A stretch of DNA of 64,000 bases from positions 130,366,501 to 130,430,500 of the forward strand of contig OX465596.1 of NCBI GenBank assembly GCA_950022295.1, read 5' to 3'. This document shows positions 1 through 7,916 of this stretch, in pieces (the first letter of the stretch is position 1; every line of letters begins with the position of its first letter). This DNA comes from Bromus sterilis. Its lineage: Eukaryota; Streptophyta; Magnoliopsida; Poales; Poaceae. The notes beneath the pieces are model-generated. The model was not told the DNA's origin and did not search any database. It was given only the letters and a program-made list of their open reading frames with translations. A program made the position numbers and the translations under genes.

Positions 1-2339
1 AGTGATAACATTGCAGGGGCCACATGATATCAAACAACTCCTACATTTGCTAGGATTGTGGTTTGCTTACTACTGTGACAAAATGATAGGTCATGCAAAG
101 GAATGGGTTCATCTATGCGGTAGAAACGAAGCATGGTGATCATCCTAAACAATGCATAAGCGAGACATGAGAGGGAAGTGGGATTTTATCGACATGATCA
201 ATGGGGGTTTGCTTGCCTTGCTGACGAGGTTCGGGTTCGGGGTCTTCAACGAAGGTTGCAACCTCTTGCTCCGGTTCCACGTCTGTCAGCAACATGACAA
301 TCATAGGATCAACAGAATGTACAATGCACAATCACATGAATAATATTGAAAGGGTGATGTTCATGGTACTGATGTGTTGATCATTCCATTTAAATGGAGT
401 ATATTGCAAATTGAATTGCAAATTCAAACTCCACATTTGAATTCAACATTAACCAAGTTATATGTGATATAGTTTGATCATTTTGAAACAACTTCAAATG
501 TGTATGATATGCCTCTGATGTGTGATTGAAATGTAGCATGTTGCCATGGTTCAAGTTGCAAAAATATTTGATTTGAATTTGATTTAATTCCATTTAAATC
601 AAATATCAAATGCTACTGATCACATTTTAAATTCAACTCAAACAGAGTTGAAAGTTGCATATTTGGAAAGATAATTTTCTCCTGAACATTTTTCATATAT
701 TATTTGTCCAATTTGGAGTTAATATGAATTTTCTATGAATTTCCAAAGTTTGGGGTATTTTCTGGAATTTCTGGAATTCTTTTAATTCATTTTGATTTTC
801 TGGAAATTCATAAAATGATTTATTGTGTCAGCTGACATGTGGGTCCAGGGTGTCAGTGACTGGGTTAATTTAACCCGTGGGTTAAATTAATCTAGTGGCT
901 TAATTAAGCCACTGGGCCCACTGGTCAGTGACCCAGGGGGTCATTAGCCGAGTGCTTAAGGGCTAACCCACCGGCGGCTTGACGCCGGTGGCCTGTCCAC
1001 GGCGGCGCACTCGCCGGAATGGCCTAGGGGCCACGGGAGGCCACGGGGAGGACACCATCTTGCTCAGCATCGTCTTCCGCATCTTCTGGAGGCAACAGGG
1101 GGTCACGGGGTGGTCGGGAGCGACGACGGCGACGACTCCGGCGGAAACAGAGAACCGGCGAGGTCGTAGTCGAGGCTAGGGGGCACGGATTGGGCTGAGC
1201 TCATGTGCGTTCGAAAGCTGGAACACCCACGAGTCAAACGAGCGCACTGGGGTGTCGCGAGGAGCACGAGGGCGAGCTCTAGCTCAACCATGGCGGCGAC
1301 GAGCTCGGTTCTCATGGAGGATTTGGCTAGAGGGTCTACGGGGTGCTAGGAGCTTGGGGGAAAAACTCAGAAGCTCACCGCGGATCGAACAGAAGCAACA
1401 ACAAGCTCGGGGAGGCTTCAACGGCGGCGAATCGACGACGGCGAGCTCGCGGGTCCGGCGAGTTCTCGGTGAAGTTTGTGTCTCGTCTGGCCCGAATTGA
1501 TGCGTCTCCTGCTGCTAGTCGTCGAAGTCGAGGACGAGGAGCACGGTGGACTTGCTGGCTTGAGCTGTAGGGCACGGTGGCCACGCGGGGGATCGACGGC
1601 GCTCCGGTGAGGCTTCGGGCGGCGACGGATTCGAGCACGGGAGGAGGAGGAGGAAGCTCTGGAGGGGGGGGAATGGACTGCGGAGGCTGCGGGGAGTCTC
1701 CAGGTGCGAGAAGAGGCCACGGGGAGGCCTGGAAGCTCCTCGACGGCGACGTGGCGTCCCCGGCTAGCTCGGTGGCATTCCACCGAGCATCTTGGAGGCG
1801 CGGGAGGGGGAAGAAGACGCCCCTGCCCCTGTGTGCCGACTGGGCTGGGGTGGGCCTGCTTCGCCTGGGCGCCAGGTAAGGTTTTCTGATTTCTTTTCTA
1901 TTTTTCTTTTCTGACATTTGTTCTGTTTAGCTAAAATAAATAGCTAAACATTTTATTAAATGCAGAAATTTTTTATGTGGCCTCATAATAATATAGACTA
2001 GCCACTCATAAAGTTTCAACATTTTTAAAATTCAAATAATTTGAATCTTAAATCAAATAGGGGTATTTCTTTAATTCCAAGGCACTGTTTCTATATTTGA
2101 AAAATCTATGAGCATGGGGTGGGTCCCAAATCACTTGATATGTGATCACACTCATTTATAAGACTTTTCAAAAATCTAACATGAATTTTTGGAGAAGATT
2201 TTTATCCGGCCTTTTGAAATAATTCATCTGGGGGGGTGTTCCTTCTCCCATTTGGATTTTGAAGTTGATTTCCTTTGAAAATTTGACATGATGCAAGGTT
2301 ACTTGATCCTAGCACATTACCTAACAGAGGGTTCTGACA
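1..2339 (-). mobile_element. First part of a long LTR, family T (Tekay-like chromovirus), reverse strand, cut by window edge
   Basis: Read on the reverse strand the LTR starts at 2339 with TGTCAGAACCC, the same start as the complete LTR at 52190 and nearly that at 31449 (TGTCACAACCC). The layout is the family's: about 460 bases of AT-rich sequence, then a GC-rich gene-like block (about 965-1880), then AT-rich sequence. Bases 1-340 match in reverse complement the segments at 25380-25740, 33370-33660 and 53920-54240. The LTR end and internal region lie left of the window. gcggt at 2340-2344 would be one side of the target duplication; its partner is not visible. ORFs in the GC-rich block are low-complexity and not credible genes. 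Confidence 0.8.
140..304 (-). other. Small ORF conserved among T-family LTR copies (54 codons from ATG)
   Basis: An open frame inside the LTR begins MIVMLL and ends SLMHCLG. It recurs with the same length at 25425-25589 and 25959-26123, where the middle acidic and proline-rich part differs but the frame is kept; the 33.4 kb and 54.0 kb copies are shifted. Codons upstream of the ATG are open too. I recognise no domain. It could be chance openness in a young repeat or a short peptide in the LTR transcript leader. Listed as a conserved ORF, not as a gene. Confidence 0.25.
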
Positions 2340-2481
2340 GCGGTGTTACATAGCAATGAAGCAAAATTTAATTCAGATTTTAATCAAGGAAACAAAAAAT
2401 CTGAATTAGTAATTCAGATTTGAATTAAGCAAAAAAATTTCCAAAATTAGCCACCAAGGGGAACTTGGGAAGAGTATGTAC

Positions 2482-2562
2482 CAGGAGCCAAAAATCAGAG
2501 GCGTATGCGTCAGTGACGTGATGGACGAAGATGACTACTTGAGCTTCTCCAGATCACAGCAC
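2482..2562 (-). pseudogene. Exon-like block, copy A of a duplicated pair
   Basis: On the reverse strand it is preceded by a T-rich tract ending CAG and followed by GTACATACTC, a plausible splice donor. It is 81 bases long and resembles the block at 2706-2793, including the shared core around AAGTAGTCATCTTCGT and shared intron sequence downstream (CTTCCCAAGTTCCCC). The frame open in the 2706-2793 block meets a stop here (AAGTAG or an equivalent shift), so this copy is probably dead. Product unknown. Confidence 0.3.
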
Positions 2563-2705
2563 CTGAAAAAGTGATGCAAGCAGCAACATGAAATAATTAG
2601 AATGCAATGTTAGATATCCAATCTAGGAAAAATAAATTCAGATTCGAATTTAGCAAACAAAATTCTAGAATTAGCAATGGAGGGGAACTTGGGAAGAATA
2701 TGTAC

Positions 2706-2793
2706 CAGTAGGAGGAAAATTTTGAAGGAGTATGCGCACGCAATGACGGGGCCAACGAAGATGACTACTTTAGCGTCGTCCAGCCCGCACCAC
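2706..2793 (-). other. Exon-like block, copy B of a duplicated pair
   Basis: Reverse strand; acceptor-like TTTCAG on one side and GTACATATTC on the other. The 88-base block is open in one frame and gives a hydrophobic stretch (around VVIFVGPVIACAYSF). Flanking intron-like sequence is shared with the block at 2482-2562, so both arose by a local duplication of roughly 225 bases. No family recognised. Confidence 0.3.
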
Positions 2794-3164
2794 CTGAAAT
2801 TAGAAATATTTAGAAAACCCATATGTTAGCAAATCAAAATGTGAATGGTGGAGCAAAAGGGAAAGAGAGAAGAGCACCTAGTTCAGATTCCTCTCACATT
2901 GTACTTATGAAATAAATAAATAAATAAATATATTATCAAATTAATGCATACACAAGAAATTCAGATTCATCTTGGGTAACCTGCATCTTCACATCACGCC
3001 ATGTGAACCTTCCCTGCACTTAATATGCTTCATGCCTAACCCTTGACAATTCTGAAAATTAGTAAACACTATCTACATACATGTGCTCACTGCCTCACTA
3101 AGAATACTGCAAAGTAATTTAGAAAAGTAGTACTTCATATGGGTTGGAGAACAAACAAACCTAC

Positions 3165-3377
3165 CCCTTTCCAGCCGGATCTGGAGTTGCTCGGACGCTT
3201 GGGAGGCGCGTCTTCCACCATCCAGTCAAGGCCGCGAAAGATCCAACTCGCGAGAGCCAGCATGGATGACGTCCATGCGTCCCCAGCCACCATTGATTCC
3301 TTGCCACTGTCTTCCCTGGCATGGACCACCCAGGCGTGCCCCTGGGGTCTAGTAGCCTCCGTCGCTTGCTGCTCCCT
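3165..3377 (-). other. Exon-like open block of 71 codons, unknown product
   Basis: On the reverse strand a CAACCAG acceptor-like site precedes 213 bases that are open in one frame and end at GGGTAGGTTTG, a donor-like site. The predicted peptide is charged with a tryptophan-containing centre (MLALASWIFRGLDWMVED) and a basic end. The length is a whole number of codons. No domain recognised. It lies between the GC-rich block at 4280-4800 and the duplicated small blocks, which is why the tract is described as gene-like. Confidence 0.3.
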
Positions 3378-3891
3378 CTGGTTGAATTGTCAGCTATGTA
3401 TGCAGTAGAAAATAACACCAAGCTAAGGCCGGTGCCATACAGTTCAATTTACAGGAGTTTCTTCCCAACTTCAGTCAAACTACTTATGGTTTTCAATATT
3501 CAATAGTCAGACCACATAACTAAGAGTCTAAATACCGAGGTACAAATTCAACAACAAAGAAGAACCCACAAAATGGGACATAAAGGAACATAGGCAGAAA
3601 TCCTCATGCTTGATACAAGGAAGATAATCAAACGTATGCAGACACTAAAATGCAAGCAAGATTAACTCATAGATTAAGTACCAATTAATTGAAGCAAAAG
3701 TCGATGTGCCTTCTCTTGCCAGTTAACAAATGTCTGCGGAAATTGAAAAAATTGATTAGTTCCTACAAGTACATTTTCCAGCTGAGTGTTGCATGCTATT
3801 GCTACATACAGGGTCAATCTCTGCGTCGAGCGGACAAATGGAAGAAACTACAGCCAACAACTATATGCACCTCAGCCACCGGAATGTAAGT

Positions 3892-4020
3892 CTAGATACA
3901 TGCACATCAAGAAATATCACTGGGCAAGAAAATATGTACTATCCATTCAGAAAACTCTAGATACATGCACAACAAGAAATATCACCGGGAAAGAAAATAT
4001 GTACTATCCATTCAGAAAAT
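3892..4020. repeat. Tandem duplication, about 64-bp unit, two copies
   Basis: Two adjacent units start at ctagatacatgcaca (about 3892 and 3957) and run to ccattcagaaaa. They differ at a few positions (catcaag/caacaag, ctgggcaag/ccgggaaag). It lies in the AT-rich intron-like part of the gene-like tract. Confidence 0.85.
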
Positions 4021-4283
4021 TCATTGAGTATAGAAACTGTGTCAAAATCTCCAAAGTTGAATCATCTCAGCATCACTAAACAAAATCGTCATTTCAGATG
4101 GGGAACAACAAAATGTTTATCATTGTTTTTTTACTCTGCACATTATCAAGTAATAGTTTCGGCAATACTATAATGATAGCTTAGTTGGATGGCAAACCAT
4201 TCCTAGCGTGTTGATAAAAAACTAATAGGAACGTGCTAGCAAAATTCAATCTATGAGTCCAATCACTGCTGGTGAAGGGGATT

Positions 4284-4800
4284 TCAAGGAGAACCATCAG
4301 GAAAAAAAGGAAGAGGATTGCCATGGCAATGAGCAGTTGCAGTTGGAGCTTGGGGTAGCGAAACGAGGAGGAAGATGATGCATCCGACGAGGTTGGCTGC
4401 CGGCCGCAGGAGCTGGTGTGGCGTGGCCGGGGACAACCGGAGGAGGGGGCGCTGCGCGGTTCTAGGCCGTGGCGAGGTCGCCGTCGAGGTGGTCCGGGGC
4501 GAGCAGCTCGGGCTAGAGCTCACCGGCCATGGCGGCTCCACGCCGTGGGTCTGCTGCTGCTTCATGAGGGGGAAAGAGAGGTGAGGGGGGAAGAGGAGAT
4601 CAGGGAGAGAGTGAGGAGGAGCGAGGACCTGGGGCGGCGGCGGCGGCTGGCCAGCACAGGGGCGCAGATCGCAGGGAGAGAGGGAGGAGGAGCGGGGACT
4701 TACGGGTGGCGGCGGCTTGCCGGCGCGGGGGGCGTCGGCGGCGCCCGGGGCAGGAGCTCGGGTGGAGGCTCTCGGGGCAGGAGCTCGGGCATGGCTAGGT
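4284..4800 (-). other. GC-rich, gene-5'-end-like block
   Basis: Reverse-strand sequence is C/T-rich with long proline, serine and arginine-coding runs, then an ATG (about 4570) opening a frame of about 93 codons that ends near 4284 and includes a short hydrophobic run (VGCIIFLLVSL). It sits next to the (AT)29 tract, as a 5' leader and first exon would lie next to a TATA-rich promoter. Similar composition is seen in the central blocks of the long LTRs here, so composition alone does not prove a gene. No known domain. Confidence 0.3.
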
Positions 4801-4812
4801 TTCGCGGCTGGC

Positions 4813-4814
<2 letters not shown>

Positions 4815-4872
<58 letters not shown>
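4815..4872. repeat. (AT)29 microsatellite
   Basis: 58 bases of uninterrupted AT dinucleotide. ORFs through it (YIYI repeats) are artefacts. Confidence 0.98.
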
Positions 4873-4874
<2 letters not shown>

Positions 4875-4984
4875 CCAAGGATTGGCATCCAATGGCGCAG
4901 AGCGAGCGGGAGTTAGATCAATGGCTGACGAAGGTTGCCCCCTGAGGAGCATCCTGCATGCTCCTTGGCTAGGGTCTTTTAAGA

Positions 4985-5419
4985 GTTAAATTGATAGTTG
5001 AGTTGTCAATTCAACCGCACCTAAAAGATACTTGCTTGGCAACAATTTATTAGTAGCAACGGTGTGATGGAAGTGATGGTGGCAACGATAGTAGTGGTGG
5101 CAAAGCAATGAAAGTAAAAACAACAAAGTAAAGCAACTTGTAACAAGCAGGATTAAAACACTTTAGACTAGGGGATGGTTGGGCGCTGCATGGATGGGAG
5201 ATAGAATGTAATTAACATGGGGCAAGGCACACATAAAAGTAATGATCATCTAGGAAAATATCATGTATCCCAAGGGTAGTTGTGCGTGCTTGCAATAAGA
5301 ACTTGCATAACATCTTTTGTCCTACCATCCCGCTACCAACGGGGCCAAAAGGAACTAATGGAGATTAAGGTACTCCTGTCAAAGAGCACCGGAACAAAGC
5401 ATTAACAATCAATGGATAC
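4985..5419 (-). mobile_element. Element H, LTR piece 1 (truncated), left of the CACTA insertion
   Basis: Matches the LTRs of N1 from about 12490 to 12931 (shared stretches such as caattcaaccgcac, gttgggcgctgcatggatg, cttttgtcctaccatcccgctac). The first roughly 80 bases of the LTR are missing, so the left end is broken. It stops exactly at the CACTA insertion and resumes at 23204. In the intact N1 LTR the same point (12929-12938) reads ggatacatgg without interruption. Confidence 0.85.
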
Positions 5420-5433
5420 CACTAGTACAAAAC
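5420..5433 (+). repeat. Left terminal inverted repeat of the CACTA element
   Basis: CACTAGTACAAAAC, pairing with 23190-23203 except at the eighth base. Preceded by the TAC target duplication. Confidence 0.95.
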
Positions 5434-5469
5434 ATGCCTTTGGATATGAGCAAAGGTCATGGTTCGAAC

Positions 5470-5740
5470 ACGAACCGGTTCTACTGGCCCAATAGAACCA
5501 GTTCGTGGCTCCGGGCTTTAGAACCGGTTCGTGTGGTGGGCCCCCAGCCCAGCAGTGCCTTGCCAGCGCCCCTTTAGAACTGGTTTGTACTACCAACCGG
5601 TTCTAAAGATGTGGTGGCAGGTTGCTGTTCGGCATGTGGCCCACCTAGCAGCATTACAACCGGTTGGTATTACAAACCGGTTCTAAAGGTGCACTAAGTT
5701 TAGTACCACCTCGCTAACCGAAGAGGAGTTCGACCGGTTT
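5470..5740. repeat. Left subterminal repeats of the CACTA element
   Basis: Repeated gaaccggtt / aaccggttctaaag motifs in both orientations, the presumed transposase-binding subterminal repeats by analogy with known CACTA elements. Confidence 0.85.
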
Positions 5741-5960
5741 ATAAGCACATGTCAGAGTGGACTTATCGTATCATAGCAATTTTAATAAAGGTTGTCCACG
5801 AGTGATTCATCTATATACTGTATACTGTAAAGGCAATTTCGGTTGAACCTTGATTGGTGGGCAGATTTCTAGATTTTCCAACAAATCGGGGCTTAACCGA
5901 AATTGTCCTTTATGGTGTACAGGGTGTGGAGTAATCTCCTGTTGACATCCTATAATGAAA
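5541..5960. repeat. Segment duplicated at about 7490-7920 inside the CACTA element
   Basis: From the end of the subterminal motifs through ggttgaaccttgatt and ggtgtggag to cctataat, this stretch is matched in order at 7490-7920 (shared: gtactaccaaccggttctaaagatgtggtggcagg, in pieces; gtcagagtggacttatcgta). A terminal segment was copied to an internal position. No coding content seen in 5760-6000. Confidence 0.8.
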
Positions 5961-6001
5961 TGGCTATACTTTTTTTCCAACAAAATAAAACACAAGGTTT
6001 C

Positions 6002-6240
6002 CCCTGCATACAGCCCGACGGTGGCTCATGAGTGCAAGCATATCAAATGCACCGTCAGACGTATGCAGGGAATCCGAATGATTTGTATTTGGTCGATATG
6101 AAGTGCAAGATTTCTCGCTAGATATATGTAAGACCAACAAAACATACGATTTCGCCTGCATACAACCCGACGGTGGCTCATGAGTGCAAGCATATCAAAT
6201 GCACCGTTGAACGTATGCAGGCAAATTCGAATGGTTTGTA
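6002..6240. repeat. Direct repeat, about 149-bp spacing, with internal inverted arms
   Basis: Two units share cgacggtggctcatgagtgc, caagcatatcaaatgcaccg and acgtatgcagg. Within each unit the beginning (cctgcatac..cccgacgg) is roughly the reverse complement of the end (ccgt..acgtatgcagg), so each could form a hairpin. Function unknown. Confidence 0.7.
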
Positions 6241-6285
6241 CGTATTCGGCTGATGAACTGAGTGTCGAACATGACCTAGAGGTGG

Positions 6286-6303
6286 GCTATATATATATAT
6301 AGG
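6286..6303 (+). promoter_or_regulatory. TATA-like run upstream of the AP2-like gene
   Basis: gctatatatatatatagg, directly before the 85-bp repeats and about 360 bases before the ATG at 6660. A promoter role is inferred only from position. Confidence 0.35.
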
Positions 6304-6310
6304 CAACGAC

Positions 6311-6560
6311 AAGCCTGATCCAACGACTCACAAGCGCTTGAAAGAAACACGCAATCCGTGTGCTTCTTCCTGATTGGTTGGATCCAACGGCTCAGAAGCC
6401 TGATCCAACGACTCACAAGCGCTTGAAAGAAACACGCGATCCGTGTGCTTCTTCCTGATTGGTTGGATACAACGGCTCAGAAGCCTGATCCAACGACTCA
6501 CAAGCGCTTGAAAGAAACACGTGACCCGTGTGCTTCTTCCTGATTGGTTGGATTCAAAAT
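6311..6560 (+). repeat. 85-bp tandem repeat, three units, upstream of the AP2-like gene
   Basis: Units start at 6311, 6396 and 6481 with aagcctgatccaacgactca and include gcttgaaagaaacacg and gtgcttcttcctgattgg. Two diverged units of the same kind precede the truncated gene copy at 9545 (about 9228-9440). They form the 5' leader or promoter part of both copies. Confidence 0.9.
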
Positions 6561-6659
6561 CATGTACGGTTAAAAGCGCGTGGAAGAGGACTCCACACAA
6601 CGCCAGACGCCACTAGTTCTTTTCTCGTGCACTCTTTCCCCTTCTGCGCCACCGCCACC

Positions 6660-7241
6660 ATGCTGCCCCGCCGCCTCCCACCAAGATACCACGGCGTCCG
6701 CGAGCGCACGGACGACACATTCATGGCGGTGATCACTTGCGCAAACAACGAGCGTGTGTGTCTCGGCAGGTTCTTGCATGCATATTTAGCCGCCCGCGCG
6801 TACGACCTTGCGGCGTGGAGGCTCGGCCGCCCGCGTGCGGAGATGAATAACCGCCACTGTCGCAGCTTGGAAGAGGCGCAAGAAATGGCAGATCCGCCGC
6901 TCCTCCTCACTGAAGAGGACCACCGCCTCCATCGTCGACGAGCGGTGATCGGCCTCACCTCGGAGCAGGACCAGCATGCCGTGCAGGATTGGTACACAAG
7001 CCATCCCCGTGAAGCCTCGGAGGAGGCGGAACACTGGACGAGGTTGGCGGCCGAGAGCGCGGAGCGGCGACAGGAGGGTCATGAATGGCGGGAGGAGCGG
7101 CGGGCGGCCAAGGCGATGGCGGAAGAGGAACTGGCGAGAGGCGCCGCCAACTGGCCCCTCGGTGACCCCCGCTGGATAGCGCTGGAGGATGACATCAGCA
7201 CCGACACCGAAGACGATTTCTCCGACGAGGAGGAGGAGTAG
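6660..7241 (+). CDS. AP2/ERF-like domain protein carried by the CACTA transposon
   Basis: A 193-residue single-exon frame from an ATG in good context (ccaccatg). Residues 10-64 form a divergent AP2/ERF DNA-binding domain: YHGVRER (canonical YRGVR), a three-strand part ending VCLGRF (canonical WLGTF, with the key Trp replaced by Cys), then the helix AARAYDLAAWRLGR and an AEMNN end near the usual A..NF. The rest is charged and helical (many Arg/Glu, about 100-165) and ends in an acidic tail (DDFSDEEEE). AP2/ERF proteins bind promoter DNA, but loss of the Trp and insertion of NNE in the strand region make normal GCC-box binding doubtful. From memory, Triticeae gene sets contain many AP2-like proteins with this RLGRPRA and acidic-tail layout, which fits spread by transposons. 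The frame is intact, so expression is possible. High GC marks it off from its AT-rich surroundings. Confidence 0.75.
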   Translation: MLPRRLPPRYHGVRERTDDTFMAVITCANNERVCLGRFLHAYLAARAYDLAAWRLGRPRAEMNNRHCRSLEEAQEMADPPLLLTEEDHRLHRRRAVIGLTSEQDQHAVQDWYTSHPREASEEAEHWTRLAAESAERRQEGHEWREERRAAKAMAEEELARGAANWPLGDPRWIALEDDISTDTEDDFSDEEEE

Positions 7242-7640
7242 TTTTTTTATGCTCTAGGTTTGAGATGTTAAGTTGTTGAATGTTTTAAGTTTGCCGCGTC
7301 GCCGCCACCATTTGCTCTTTTTCATGCATTTAATGATTCATTTTGAGCTAAATGACCTTGAAATTGGACTAATGCTTGTGGGCGTGACTTTAGTCCCGGG
7401 TCGAGCCACAAACCGGGACTAATGCTTGTGGGCCAGGAGCGAGGTGCATTGGTCCCGGTTCTTGGATGGAACCAGGATATGCCCCCAGCCCAGCGGTGAC
7501 CTGCCAGTGCACCTTTAGAACCGGTTTGTACTACCAACCGGTTCTAAAGATGTGGTGGCAGGTTACCGTTCGGCATGCGGGCCACCTAGCAGCATTACAA
7601 CCGGTCGGTACCAAGAATCCGTTCTAAAGGTGCACTAAGT
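7242..7640. repeat. AP2-like gene 3' flank, partial array unit and internal subterminal-like motifs
   Basis: After the stop codon a T-rich tail is followed by about 58 bases (7311-7368) matching the 338-bp array unit of 9661-10880. Then come cgggactaatgcttgtgg repeats and accggttctaaag motifs (7380-7630) like those at the transposon ends. This is transposon-end material found internally; no gene seen. Confidence 0.65.
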
Positions 7641-7916
7641 TTAGTACCACCTCGCTAACTGATGGGGAGTTCGACCGTTTTATAAGCACGGGTCAGAGTG
7701 GACTTATCGTAGCATAGAAAGTTCAATAAAGGTTGTCCATGAAAAATTCATCTTTATCCTATATATCGTTAAGACAAAGTTCCGGTTGAACCTTGATTAG
7801 TGGACAAAATTGCCCTCTAATTGAGATGCAACCGAAACTTTTCCTTAATGGTGTATAGGGTGTGGAGGAAATTTCTCGTTGATATCCTATAATCAAACTT
7901 CTATACTTTTTTAGTT

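Larger units (their letters stand above)
2340..4984 (-). other. Gene-like tract of unknown identity (possible host gene fragment)
   Basis: This stretch lies between the start of the left LTR and the broken end of element H and matches nothing else in the window. On the reverse strand it has the outline of a plant gene: a GC-rich, C/T-rich 5' part (about 4800-4280) next to an (AT)29 run, an open block 3377-3165 bounded by AG and GT, and two related blocks (2793-2706 and 2562-2482), each preceded by a pyrimidine-rich tract ending in CAG and followed by GTACATA. No continuous product can be joined and no domain is recognised. It may be a low-copy gene fragment carried by an unrecognised element, or the original locus that received the insertions. 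Confidence 0.35.

Noticed and set aside
1375..1917. Long Pro/Ser/Arg-rich ORFs in GC-rich blocks (also near 31850-32700, 36780-37590, 42130-42650, 60225-61235)
   Set aside because: Overlapping frames are open on several phases and both strands because of GC-rich, low-complexity sequence. Copies of the same LTR family do not keep the same frame. No domain is visible.
4284..4952. 222-codon ORF containing a Tyr-Ile repeat
   Set aside because: The repeat is the translation of the (AT)29 microsatellite; only the part after the ATG near 4570 could be coding, and it is unsupported.
6528..6659. A longer start for the AP2-like protein
   Set aside because: The extension has no ATG at its start and runs through the 85-bp repeat; the ATG at 6660 in ccaccatg context directly precedes the domain.
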